A DNA stretch of 64,000 nt from Triticum aestivum (lineage: Eukaryota > Streptophyta > Magnoliopsida > Poales > Poaceae): assembly GCF_018294505.1 (NCBI RefSeq), contig NC_057796.1, positions 268,906,259 to 268,970,258 of the forward strand. Direction: 5' to 3'. This document shows, piece after piece, positions 32,445-43,342 of this stretch (the first letter of the stretch is position 1; the number at the start of each line of letters is the position of its first letter). The position numbers and the translations under genes are program-made. The notes under the pieces are model-generated. The model did no database searches, was not told the origin of the DNA, and saw only the letters and a program-made list of their open reading frames with translations.

Positions 32445-33360
32445 AACCAAATGCTCCTTAATCTGCCATGTTATCTCCCACGGAAACCCAATGCATGGAG
32501 CGCAACTACGCGTTGCTCAGTTAAGAAATCAAAGTCGGCTGCATGCGGTTAATACGTGGCCCTGCATGGTAGCTAAAATGGCATCTATTAGTTGTTCTGA
32601 TTAATTGTTGCGTTTAGAGACAGAAATCAGGGCTTTGATTGGAGGAAGGACCGGTCAAGTTTCTCCTTCTCCTCCAATCTGCTTGCACCTTGGTCCCGCT
32701 GCACCTTCTAACGTGACTTATTACACCTAGACGGAGGGAGTAGTACGAGATACGGTGGCACACTGACTTAGGTCGAATACAAGTGCCCAAAATTGTGTGC
32801 ATGTTATAATAAGGATTCACTTAAAATAGTACGTGAGCGAACAGAGGGATCAAATTGGACAGTGTTCACGAGCAGTAGCGAGATGTGTGAGGTAAGATAC
32901 ACCGCTGGCGCTTTTAATTTTTCTTATTAATTTGTTTGTTTCACCCTCTGACTGGTGGAACCCAACGTACTACGTGGAGAGAGGTAAGGTGACTAAGGCT
33001 GCATTATTTCTGTACTACCAACACTGCTTTAAATCCCAAATGACCTTACCACCAAAGCCACATGACACGATTATGATTTGAATCCCAATGACTCCCATGC
33101 AAAAAAACACGACATGCTTGTCACACGAATGCAGGAATGTATAAAAGGTTATTTTCCTCTCGTTAAACATAACGTGAGGGTGGTGTAGCTAGTTAGCCTG
33201 TTCGCTCATCAAACTTGAGTTCTTGGGTTCGATAACCACACTTGAGCATAATTTTGTTTTTGTTCGACTTCTTTCTTCCACCCAATGACAGGTAGGCCCC
33301 GCATGACAGAGAGAGAAACTGATCTGGGGCGGTGCCAGAAGGATTCTTTGACTGGTGAAA
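32445..33360. other. Intergenic DNA, no gene seen
   Basis: No gene is recognised. GACGGAGGGAGTAG at 32730-32743 is a lone Stowaway end. Confidence 0.4.
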
Positions 33361-33438
33361 ATGGATGGATACAGAGCTATACGATCTCGGCCTCGGCGCT
33401 TGTTTTCTAGGGTTTGCACTCTTCACCCTCTCTCTCCA

Positions 33439-33450
33439 CTATATATATAC
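33439..33450 (+). promoter_or_regulatory. TATA box upstream of the 33.5-kb exon
   Basis: CTATATATATAC precedes the leader GTTGCTCTCTTCACACTCTC by about 25 bases, a normal distance for a transcription start inside that leader. Confidence 0.45.
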
Positions 33451-33474
33451 ATGCCGGAGCCTCAGCGCTTGTAG

Positions 33475-33758
33475 TTGCTCTCTTCACACTCTCCCACCCT
33501 CTCCAGATCTAAACAAGACTTCGTTGGCCTCTCTCTCTCCCCTCACTGCTGGTCAAAGAGCTGGCAGGATCCATCTGCCGGGAAGGGAAGGAGGCTTAAC
33601 AATGTCGCCGTCGGCGAGGGAGGGAATCCACTACCGGCGCAACTGTTCTCTTTTACCCAGCGGCCGTGCGGGAGGGCCTTCGACCCCTTCTTCCTCACCG
33701 CCGTATGTAGTGTGGGCAGAACGGCCTCCGGTCACCCACCGAACCACACTCCAAGAAC
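33475..33758 (+). pseudogene. Sister of the 30.8-kb first exon
   Basis: The block starts with the same leader as the 30.8-kb copy and ends at an AAG|GTATAA donor followed by a similar intron start (CAGCTGCCATGTGGGC here and CAGCTGCCCACATCACTCCATGTGG there, in part). In the shared frame it reads NVAVGEGGNPLPAQLFSFTQ against DAVAVADGENPLSARPD in the sister. No in-frame ATG is present at its start. No second exon could be found; the intron side holds the 64-bp minisatellite. It is likely a dead or non-coding duplicate. Confidence 0.35.
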
Positions 33759-33830
33759 CTTAAGGTATAATTTACTTATTCCACATGCATTGCTCTAGCT
33801 GCCATGTGGGCTTTTTCTGCTTCTGCACTT

Positions 33831-34118
33831 GAATCTAGGTGTTGGATCAAACAGGAAAGTAGTGGGGAGAGTTGTATAGCATGAATCTAGGACGTGGTTC
33901 AAAGAGGAAAGGAATGGGGGGAAGTAGTGGGGAAAGTTGTATATCATGAATCTAGGACATGGTTCAAAAAGGAAAGTAAGGGGGAAAGTAGTGGGGAAAG
34001 TTGTATAGCCTGAATATAGGACGTGGTTCAAAGAGGAAAGGAAGGGGGAAAGTAGTGGGGAAAGTTGTATAGCATGAATCTAGGACATGGTTCAAAGAGG
34101 AAAGGAAGGGGGAAAGTA
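33831..34118. repeat. 64-bp minisatellite, about 4.6 units
   Basis: Units begin with GAATCTAGGACRTGGTTCAA at 33831, 33883, 33948, 34012 and 34076. Lengths are 52, 65, 64 and 64 bp plus a partial copy. Each contains GGGGAAAGTAGTGGGGAAAG. The first unit is shortened by a deletion. Purine-rich on the plus strand. Confidence 0.9.
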
Positions 34119-34420
34119 CTAGTACAGACTGGCTATCTAGCACCTACGTTGGTCGAAAAAGGAAAACAATGACAAACGTAGTACGCACATCTGTAATGAA
34201 CTAATCTTTTTGTTTTGGGGGACAAGGCTGTAGAGTTTGAGCAGGACTAGATTTTCGGCACTCACATATGGAAAGGTGTCTAAAAATAACAAAACTGGGA
34301 CCAACACAAATATGTTCCTTGGTTGTTTGTTCTTTGTTGCAACAGACTATGCATCACCCCTTCATACATCGGTAAATGCATATGGTGATGGTGAGTCCAT
34401 TGTGTCATGCGTTAATCTAA

Positions 34421-34764
34421 GGCCTTGTTTGGTTAAAAGTCCTAGGACTTTTTTTAGTCCCAACTAAAAAGTCCCTAGTCCCTACCTGCTTGGTTCCAAG
34501 GACTATACATGGACTAGAGGTTATTAAATGGCATGCTAAAAGACCATGTTACCCCTAGTAATGAACTAATAGAGATAAGGTGCGATGCGGGGCAGGGGTA
34601 ACTGTTGGAAAAAGTCCCAAAAAGACTCTCCCTCGGGGTCTTCTTTCTTTAGTCCAAAATGCCCACTTTTAGTCCCTAAAAGTCCCTCCTGTTTGGTTTA
34701 GATGGGTCTGAAAGGGACTTTTTTTAGTCCCTACACCAAAAAGTCCCTGTAAACAAACACCCTC
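34421..34764. mobile_element. Tourist-like MITE (PIF/Harbinger), 344 bp
   Basis: The element begins GGCCTTGTTTGGTTAAAAGT and ends GTAAACAAACACCCTC, with TAA on both sides (34418-34420, 34765-34767). Subterminal AAAGTCCCTAGTCC and AGTCCCTAAAAGTCCCT repeats on both arms are usual for this grass MITE group. It has no coding capacity. Confidence 0.85.
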
Positions 34765-34942
34765 TAATAATGCCGCTGGAAAATTGATGCAATGCCACAG
34801 TTAAAAGCAAATTACATGTTTAACGAAATTTATTGTTAATATAATTTCTCTATTAATATGAATCAATGCCACTATTTGAGAAATGCTACTGTCTTGCTTT
34901 ATTTCCCGTTTAGATAAGTTAGATGCTTCTTTAAAGGTTGAG

Positions 34943-35016
34943 TGTAGACCGTAACCCTGTATGAATCTTTAATCAATGCCACATGAATCAATGCCGGTCG
35001 AGAGGTAAAGGTTGAG
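34943..35016. repeat. 74-bp direct duplication at an LTR edge
   Basis: AAAGGTTGAGTGTAGACCGT followed by AACCCTGTAT occurs at about 34933 and again 74 bases later. The second copy runs into the LTR body, the first is cut off after ten further bases. It may be a small tandem duplication spanning the insertion border. Confidence 0.7.
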
Positions 35017-38000
35017 TGTAGACCGTAACCCTGTATCGTAACTCTTACTCATCGAAGAAAATCCTGCAACATGATACATTGCAGCCGTGTAGGTCAGTAC
35101 ATTGAATGTACCGGCAAGATCACTGCAAGAAAAACAGATGATAAAACTATACTATATGCAATATGGCTTTGTGGCTCTGGGTCTGAGTTTTTGCGTAAAA
35201 GCTGATTTTATTTTCCCTACAACAAAAGAATATCAGTAGTCTGTGCTACAGAGTTTTCTATCATGACATGGTTCCGCCAACCGATGTCTCATAGCCCAAA
35301 TCATCATAAGTTGCCCACAATTAAGTTATCAGTCCGGTGTTGAGAGTTCCGAGATAGATCCAAATCCAGAGGCTCAAATTGTCCATAACCAGGGACACGA
35401 CTAATCGATTAGGTTTAAACCCTCTGCAGAGGTTTGTACACTTTACCCGCAAGATTCGATCCCTCTTTTTACATTCTCGCACTTCAAGGTGTTTGAGAAC
35501 AAGATGACCGAAACATGGTCTTCCGAAGAGTTCCCCTGACCACTGTCCGGTGCTCATCCAATCCTACCATAGTTCTACATCTGCTAGCACCGTCCCAGCT
35601 AGAGTCACCACTAAGGTCAACCAAGCCAGAGCCCATAGTGACTTGCGGTTGCACAGGTAAGCTTCCGGGCATGATGTATTCTTCCGTCTCTTTGAGTCTG
35701 GGTGAAGCTTTCCGCAAGATGTCATGGCGCTTCTCCATGCATCCCGGCCATCCACTGGTTGCTCCAGGGTGCCCGTCAACCGTCCTTCACCCAGTAGTGT
35801 GTATTGAATTCTTGTCTCGAGTCTTGAAGTCTTGAGGCCTTGAAGATGCAGTCCTTGCAGATTCCATCATGGAGTTGTTGTTATTGACGTAGAGTCCTCC
35901 TTCTTCACACCACTCTCGTGCACTCATACCAAACCCCGTCTACTATAGCGTAGCACTAAAACTATATAATGTCCCGGTCTTGATAACAGGGAGATGGGTT
36001 CCTACCTCATGCATTCTACTCAACTACAAGACATCAATAACACTACTGGAGGGATTATGAATGGTGACACTATATGCAATAAAAACGTAGGTATGAAAAG
36101 CATGGTCAAAGTGAACTTGCCTGGTATTACTTGATGAAGATAACAACACTCTCAGAATAATGACTTGGTAGAACTATTCGTCACTCCATTGAAAAAATCT
36201 ATATAGTCAAACATATCATTCATATAAGCAAACATACTAGCAAGCAATTCTAACACTCATAACAAAACCACCAAATAAATTGCAAAACAACAAGGGACAC
36301 CAAAAATGAACAAAGAAAAACTACACAACATTACTACTAAAGAAAACTCTAAGACATAACACAAAACAGTTTTGTCCTCAGTAAAAACTTAACAACAATT
36401 AAAACACTAAACTAATAAATTAAAATAAAATACAAAATAAAACAACTAAGTTAACAGAAGGTATTTTTCATAAAATTTTATTTGCAAAAAGAAACAAATA
36501 AAAAGCTTTTATGAAACACTAACTATGACCTAAACAAGTTTTCATACAAAACTAAGTAAAATAATTTGTTTAAATAAAAACAAAATTTTCTTTTGTTGAC
36601 TAACAGAAACAAAACTAAATTTTTCAAGAGTGACAAAAAGAAATAATTTAAAACTAATAAAAACAATAAAGAAAAGACTAAAACAAAACTATAACTAAAA
36701 CAGTACTGTTTTGCTAAAAACTTAATTTAAAATAAACTAAAAACAAATTTTCAAAAGTCTACTGTTTGGACAAAAGATCAAGTGATCACTAGCAAAAAGA
36801 ACTAATCCAAAAGCTATTTTTAAATAAAAGTTATTAGCAATCTAGTGTTTGTAACAAATCTGTTTAAAATCGAAAATTTAATGTTTTCAAAAGTATTTTT
36901 CGTTGGTTTCTCTGAATAGACGGGATTTTTCTGAATCCGTAGAAAAAGAATCATCAAAATCAGAGTTGTAGATCTAAAGATATAAAAAAACAAAACTGAA
37001 TCTAAATCTAAAACAAAAACAAAAAAGAAACAGATCGGTGCGCTAGCTACGTAGCGGACTGTACAGGAGTGTGCAATCCGAAGCTATATTGCGCTCGGCC
37101 GTAAGATCACTGACAGATACACGTGCGTTTAATTAACAGAAGACCGGCGAACCGGTTCGATCTAAATCGAAGAAAACCAATCTACCAAAACAAACCGATC
37201 TACTAAACAAAACGTTTTTACTGAAAACGAATAGGGGTTGTAGCGTACAGAGAAGAACGTACGTTCTGGTGGCTCTCGGAGGTGGTGGTGGCGGCAGCTC
37301 CGATGGTCATGGGCGGCGGCGGGAGTGTCTAGAGTATGCAGCGGATGGTGGCACGTCCGGTGGTGGAGCCGGAGATGGTCGGCGAGGACGTACGACGACG
37401 GAACGGAGCGGTAAAGCTCGGTGCTCCGATGGAGGCAACGAGTTTGATACAGCCTCTGTAGATGGAGAGTCAAAGGAAGACCATATCAAAACGGTTGTAA
37501 GGGTCGAGGGAAGTCGACATACAAAAGGAGAAGGCTCGGGATGGCTCACCGGTGTGGGAAAGCGACGATGAACTGCAGCGTCTTTGGCCAGATTGGAACG
37601 ACGAGTACGAGCTATAAGGGTGGACTTGGCGAGGAGTTTCGAAGGGAATCGGTCGAGAGGGGTCATGTCTATTTATAGGACAACTTGCTTGGACGAGGGG
37701 AAGACTTGCGATAGTTTTCCCACGAAGATCGGACGCGGCGGCGGCGGCGCGTACCTATAGGTTTCTGTTTGTACATGGGGAAGAAGAAAAGAGCGGGGGT
37801 GGGGTCCATGCGCTAGAAAAAAAAAACGAGGGAGAGAGAGATCATGAGAGGGAGCGGTGGCTCCTGGGGACTCCCTCTCGTGCGAGCGCTGGCCCTAGCG
37901 CCAGCGCTAGGCTGGGCCAGCCGGTGCGCCTGGCCTAGCCTGGCGGGCTCTTTTTTTTAAGACAGAGGGTAAACTCAAAGAAAACAAACTAAATAAAAAC

Positions 38001-38669
38001 TTAATATAGGCATATAATATATAGAAAATTTCAGAAAAAGAAATCCTAAAACATGACCTATTTCTCAGGTTTAAATAATATACAAAAAATTTCCCAAAAG
38101 TCAAACGGTGGTGCTGTTGCAATAAAAACCAATAAAAATCATTTTTAAAATAACAAAATGATTTCAAATTTATTTTTCTCCACTTTTATACTGTAGGGAA
38201 TCATTTTACCCTAATTTCCATACATTTTATTTTTGGAGAAAAATAATTTGAATAAAAATCAAAATAACTCCTAAATGGTTTTGAATTTGAATTTCAAACC
38301 ACTTCCAACTCTATTACATATGTTTTGTAGAAGTCATCTTATCCTCTCTCATGAAAATCATTGAGTTGCATAAAGTTTTCGAATTTGAAATATTTTCAAA
38401 CGGAATTCAAATCATTTCAAATCCCTTTTCATTTCTTTAAATGGAAGAAGTCATATCATCTTCACTCTAGGGTGTTGTAATTGAAATGAATTTGAGTTCT
38501 TGGAGATCAAGATGCAAGGTGAAAGTTTGGGAAAGTCATTTCATTCCCTCTCATTCAAAGTTTCAAATTTCACTCAATTTCACACAAGCAACCACACCAC
38601 AGTCAAACAAACAATCAGAACTATTTATTTAATATAACATTCCAAAATTTAGAATTTTGGGATGTTACA
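35017..38669 (-). repeat. Single long LTR (3653 bp) of a gypsy-like element
   Basis: On the plus strand it starts TGTAGACCGTAACCC and ends TTTTGGGATGTTACA, so the element reads TGTAACATCCC...TCTACA on the minus strand. The minus strand contains a promoter-like CCTATAAATAGACATGAC (complement near 37670) followed by a GC-rich part, and a very T-rich tract (plus-strand A-rich, 36240-37040). Next to its right end the polypurine tract and internal region follow. No partner LTR is in the window, so the element is truncated or rearranged. Open frames within it (for example 35484-35738 minus) show no known domain. Confidence 0.7.
37661..37672 (-). promoter_or_regulatory. TATA box inside the long LTR
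   Basis: On the minus strand the sequence reads GTCCTATAAATAGACA. A TATAAATA box in an LTR upstream of a short transcribed repeat is the usual promoter of an LTR retrotransposon. Confidence 0.5.
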
Positions 38670-39955
38670 AACCTACCACACTTAAAAGGAATCTCGTCAT
38701 CGAGATTCGAAGAGGCTAGAAAGAAAGGGTTTGGGTTTGGGAGTCTTCCAGCAAATCCATTGATCGGAATAGTCTAGTGTGCTACCACACTTAAAAGCAA
38801 GGTAATGGTTCTAACCAAAACCGATGTACTCCATCCATTGGGTTGACGGTGTCGGTCTTCTCATATTCTCCGGAATAACTCTTTCACTGGTGCTCTTCCG
38901 GTCGGGGCATGACCTTTTTGCTCAAAATCTTGTGTCCTCTCATCAAAATAAGGTTGTTCCGAGACTAGCTCTTCTTAACTGACAGGTCTATCGCCAATAC
39001 TAAGCAACTATCGAGATCTCATGGTGGTCAACCATTACAGGTTTCTCCTACAGAAAAAATGGTTTGGGCTGAATCTCACCGTATATCCTACGGTTGGCAA
39101 CGGTTGCGTGTACTTGGATCAATCGTCCTGCCAATCTAAGGTTTAAACAAGGTCTCGATGTTGTCGTCTCTCTACTATGGATAAGTCACTCCAGATTTAC
39201 CATCCCGGATAGCAAGAGCGAATGATAAGAGTAAGTTGGTATGGTGATCAATCCATTCCGCACCCGAACCATTACCCTGTATAAGGTTTAGCGAATCTCG
39301 CATTTCTAACACTCGGGCATTCTCACAAGCATTGCAGAATTTTTCTTGTCCACGAACTAGGTTCGGGTAATTCCATTATTTCTGCAACCTGAACAAAACA
39401 TCAATCGTTCTTCACAACTCTAGGGTTTTTGCGTAATCTCCTATGAAACGTCTGCTGATCAAATCATAGCTTCTTCCAATATTTCTTCTTCCAGGGAGTT
39501 CTTGATCCTTACTACTTTCCTGGGCCTGTGGGTTATGAGCCCACTTCAATACTTGCACCACTTTAACTCATCATTTGAGCTACTATTGTTTCGTATTCCA
39601 AAATTGCACCTCCTTTAAATCCAATATTACTTCATTCCTTCATACTCTTGAAGTAACCAACATATCGCAATAAAACTCATACTCATTTTTTTCCAAACTC
39701 CACTCTGCAGAATAAATTTTCCTTTCCATACTTCAGGTGTTCTCACAGGGCACTACCACCCTTAAAATGCACAAATTCTTCCATGGACCTTATTTTCCAT
39801 ATCCTCGAAAATGGTCAAAATCTTTGTCCATAGAGTAACAACTCAAAAAACAATCCACGTTTGAATTTTCTTCCTATGTAATCATGTTTTAATTGGCAAT
39901 CTAGCATCCAGTCCAACTTTTGTTTCACTTCCTTTGTTCCTACGAAGAGAGTACT
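38670..39955 (-). mobile_element. Truncated internal region of the same gypsy-like element
   Basis: The plus strand starts ACCTACCACACTTAAAAGGA and then ATCTCGTCATCGAGATTCG, the complement of the polypurine side common in Triticeae gypsy elements (...CTCGAGGACGAGATTCCTTTTAAG-like). The rest is degenerate minus-strand pol with no open frame of note. The sequence stops near 39955, where the inverted block begins. Confidence 0.55.
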
Positions 39956-40054
39956 TGCTCTAAATGATGTGCCGCTGCAAGAGCCGCCTATATTAATTAA
40001 CCATGCTCCAAAAAGGTGGACCAGCTTTGGCTATAGTAATATTGTACTAGGTTA

Positions 40055-40280
40055 GTAGGTGACCTTGCGCTTGGCTCTTCTCCTCTTCCGGAAGTCGAAC
40101 AATAATGATGGTACTACAGTACTACTTCTGGCAATCTGACACCAAATGAATTGTTGCACGTCCACCGCTTGTAAGTAAAAGTTTCTCCTCGTGCTGCGAG
40201 CCACCGCGCATGCATTGGCGAGGGAGAAGGCGTAGTAAGCAAGTTTCTCGTTGTTCTGCGAGTTGACGGGACACATCAAA
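40055..40280. repeat. Inverted-copy arm 2 (partner at 29310-29830)
   Basis: GTTCTGCGAGTTGACGGGAC at about 40252 is the exact complement of GTCCCGTCAACTCGCAGAAC at about 29314. GAAGTCGAACAATAATG near 40093 and GTTGCACGTCCACC near 40152 likewise mirror arm 1. The order is reversed, as expected for an inverted segment. Confidence 0.7.
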
Positions 40281-40289
40281 TTTATTTAT

Positions 40290-40870
40290 TAGTACTCTCT
40301 TCAAAAAGGGCCGACCATGTCCATGGCTACCATCCCGTGCTCTATCATTGAGTACATGCACTATTCACGTGCCATTGAGGAGAAAAAATATTGCGTAGTA
40401 CTAGGTGCCATCGAAGTGCATGACTCACTTACGCACTACATATCTCCATTTTCTTGCATGACACGCCACCTTGATGCTAGATGTCCCGCGTGTCATGGAG
40501 GCATATAGTATGATTTTGTAAAATGGAGGCATATAGATGTCTTGCGTGTCGGCAACAGGATGAACAAAGCTCATGTCTTAAACGAAAGAGTGGAAGAACA
40601 CAGATTCCCGACGACCGAGAAGGAGCTACAAACCTCGGGGTGGAGCGTCTGCACTCATAATATTTTATATTATTTAGCGATATAAAATCAACCAAATCTC
40701 TCCACGTTCCTATACCATTCTTTAGTATGAGAATAACTTTGAACGTAAGCCATTGATTCACTCTATCAAATGGTCATAGTTGGAAAATCCAAACAAAACC
40801 AAGCATTGGATCACTCTTTTTTCGAGATCAACTCTTTTAGCACTTAGATTGTTGCCGCCTGCCCACCTAG
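40290..40870. other. Intergenic DNA, no gene seen
   Basis: AT-rich sequence with a near-duplicate GGAGGCATATAG(T/A) at about 40497 and 40526. No convincing gene or named repeat. Confidence 0.4.
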
Positions 40871-40873
40871 CCC

Positions 40874-40884
40874 ACCTATATATC
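40874..40884 (+). promoter_or_regulatory. Possible TATA box of the DUF295 gene
   Basis: CCTATATATCC lies about 370 bases before the ATG at 41248. The distance is long but allows a normal plant 5' leader. Confidence 0.3.
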
Positions 40885-41247
40885 CGCTCACGTGTGATGA
40901 CCATAGGAGCTATCCACTCAGATTGTATGTTAAAAAATAAAGGTCGATAACTAATGCGGCACCTCGGGCCAACGCGGCCAGATCGCATTTTGCACGAGAA
41001 ATTACACACCATGTTTCGTTGACATGTGGTTCCGTTCCAACATGTCAGTGAGAAGACGACGAGTCCTTTTGTACAATTTCCGAAAGGACGTGTAGGTCGG
41101 GGTGCCTCTTCGTGTATCGTGGCAAACTGGCAACCGTCCACCGACTCTTCGCCTTTCCCTCTCGATTTGGAACTGTTGTCGCACGCTCTTCCTCCCTCCT
41201 CCATTTGCCTTCACCCTTCCTTCTGCCATTGTTCGATCGTCTTCTCC

Positions 41248-42651
41248 ATGGAGGGAACAAGCCGGAAACGACCCCGTTATTCTTGCCCCGATCTGAAAGA
41301 TGACGTGGTGGGGGAACTCATTGATCGGTGTGACGTCATCACCTCGGCTAGCATGGAAAGTTCGTTCAAGAACATTCTTGACTCAACTAATAACATCATT
41401 ACAAGGAACCCAAGGGTCCAGGAGCGGTTTGATCTCCCCTATCTTCTTCGCTGTGACCCTGCTGACTGGCGCGGGGACGAGGGAGGCCTCGCGTTGTGCA
41501 AGTTGATGCCGCTTGATAATGATACGTATGATGTTAAGATGCCATCGCTTGAGGGCAAGGCTTGGGCAGGCGCAAATGGAGATTGGGTTGTTTATATTGG
41601 GTACAATGGCGAGTGCAAACTTGTGAATGTGTACACTCGTCAGCGGATTCCACTTCCAAAAATCTCCTAGTGCCCTGAGGTTGAGCACATAGATGATCTA
41701 CGTACGTTCAAATATGATCATGGTGACTGTCGTCTACGGAAGATAGCAATTTCTCGAGTTCCCAACCGTTCTTGGAATTACAAGAACTATCAAGTTGTTG
41801 CTATCTTCGACAAGTTTGTTGCCGTCCTTCGTGGTTCGACTGGATGAATATTGCTCAAAAATCAGTTTCTATACACGGATGTGTACTGTGATGCAATTGA
41901 ATACGAGGGTCTTGTGTTTGCTGCCACCACTCGTGGCACTGTTTTTGCATGGGATCCTCGTAGTTTCGGCACGTTTGTCTTCCACCGTAATTATAATTGT
42001 TTCGTCCACATGCATGCGAGTTAGCAAGTTTCCCTTCTCTACTAATTAACCTTCTTCTTGTGTTTCCAAGGTCCTGTGAACATTCCACCGCCTATACTTG
42101 AAATTTTTTATAACCAAGGGGGAGATGAAGATGGTGATGATCACGAGCATTAGGACGAGGAGGGCCCATATACTCAGTGGCGCCTGGCAACTTTCGATGG
42201 ATCACCCCTTCTTGTCTGTATACAGCCCACTGCTGATGTTACTACTGAGGGAGCAGGTGTTGTCTCTCATGGTCGCACTCTCCGGACCTATTCCAACACC
42301 CGTTGCATGGTATTCGGGATGGATACTGGTGTGCTAGCACCAACACCTTCTCCCTGGTACAATATTGGTAGTCTTGGAGCAAACTCGCTCTTCCTTGGAC
42401 CAAACTATCCAATGATGGTTAAAGGCGATCCAGCTGCTGTTGACACAACATTACTACCATTTATGAGAAGCAACTGTATCTATACGTCGGACATTGCGGT
42501 GGTCCCCTACCCTGGTCGTGATATAGTAGGCCGCTTCAGCCTGGATGACCAGTCCTGCGTTGGTCTCGAGATTGACAGTAGCTGGCTCTTCCGAGAGAAT
42601 CGCTTGTGGTTCAAAGCAAGCGTTTCCAACACCGAGGATTGGTTGAGTTGA
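41248..42651 (+). pseudogene. DUF295 / KIB1-4 beta-propeller protein (F-box related), with three in-frame stops
   Basis: The gene has exon 1 at 41248-41986, an 84-base intron (GTAATT...CCAAG) and exon 2 at 42071-42651, which join in phase to 440 codons including the stop. The start MEGTSRKRPRYSCPDLKDD and DDVVGELIDRCDV resemble the degenerate F-box of this family. The propeller part has GDWVVYIGYNGECKLVNVY, EYEGLVFAATTRGTVFAWD, and the family signature LGANSLFLGPNYPMMV near the end. Stops are TAG 41668-41670, TGA 41845-41847 and TAG 42151-42153; the frame itself is never shifted. AATAAA at 42748-42753 is a good poly(A) signal. Family members are thought to act as substrate adaptors or nuclear regulators. 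This copy is most likely a recent pseudogene. Confidence 0.85.
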
Positions 42652-42654
42652 AGT

Positions 42655-43015
42655 TCATTTTATTGCTTGTTATTTTTTGTGTGATGAAAACTTTAGTATT
42701 TATAATGTATCCTCGTTGTCGTTGTGGGTTGATGACCTGTTGTATGTAATAAAATGATATGCCTGTGATAAACTTACTAAATTTATGAATGGCTTTTGAG
42801 TCGCTTCTCTGAGTGGGTGCTGCGACGAGGCAAAAAATATTTTCCGAATACATAATTGTACGTGCATTGCAACAGGTTATCGAATGAGGCCAATCAACAA
42901 TAGTACACTATTTGTACTAGCTTCACAAGCTGCACTATCTCTACGTCTACGTACGTAATACAACAAGTTTTAAACTTGAGACCAGCCACCCATCCTCACA
43001 AAGAACACTTTTTAA
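42655..43015. other. 3' flank of the DUF295 gene, no further gene
   Basis: After the poly(A) signal there is only anonymous DNA with TACGTGCATTGCAACAGGTT near 42858, a motif often seen in grass repeats. Confidence 0.35.
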
Positions 43016-43020
43016 CCTAG

Positions 43021-43342
43021 CACAGACTCCAGGAAATTTGGCCACAGTGTGAGGTGGGCCATATGTTAATGTGTTCGCTGTACGTAACCAGCACCTCGAA
43101 TCCTCGATACTACTACTATAAGTAGTAGGAGTAGTAGGGTGGCATGGGCCAGAACAAGCATTCACGTCCAGGAGTACGGCACACACCACCAGCACGACTT
43201 CCATCTGACACCATATTTCTTGGAGTCCGTGCTACAGCAATCTCTTCAACCTCGTCGTTTCTCTAACTCAGCCATCGCGCGGCGGGCGAGGTGGGGTTTT
43301 GCCGATAGTCGGTTTCCTCAACTGCGGTCCCACTTGTAAGGC
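43021..43342. repeat. Duplicated segment, copy 1
   Basis: ACTCCAGGAAATTTGG, CGTAACCAGCACCTCG, GGTGGCATGGGCCA, GGAGTCCGTGCTACA and TTTGCCGATAGTC followed by GGTCCCACTTGTAAG appear in this order and again at 44262-44514. Copy 1 is followed by GGCCAACTCCAACGCACGAC, which is absent after copy 2. Confidence 0.8.

Noticed and set aside
33795..34031. Minus-strand frame with repeating FLFEPCPRF-like words
   Set aside because: It is the translated 64-bp minisatellite. The unit lengths 52, 65 and 64 are not multiples of three, so no constant frame exists.
41002..41260. Minus-strand frames opposite the DUF295 gene
   Set aside because: They are antisense shadows of its leader and first exon.
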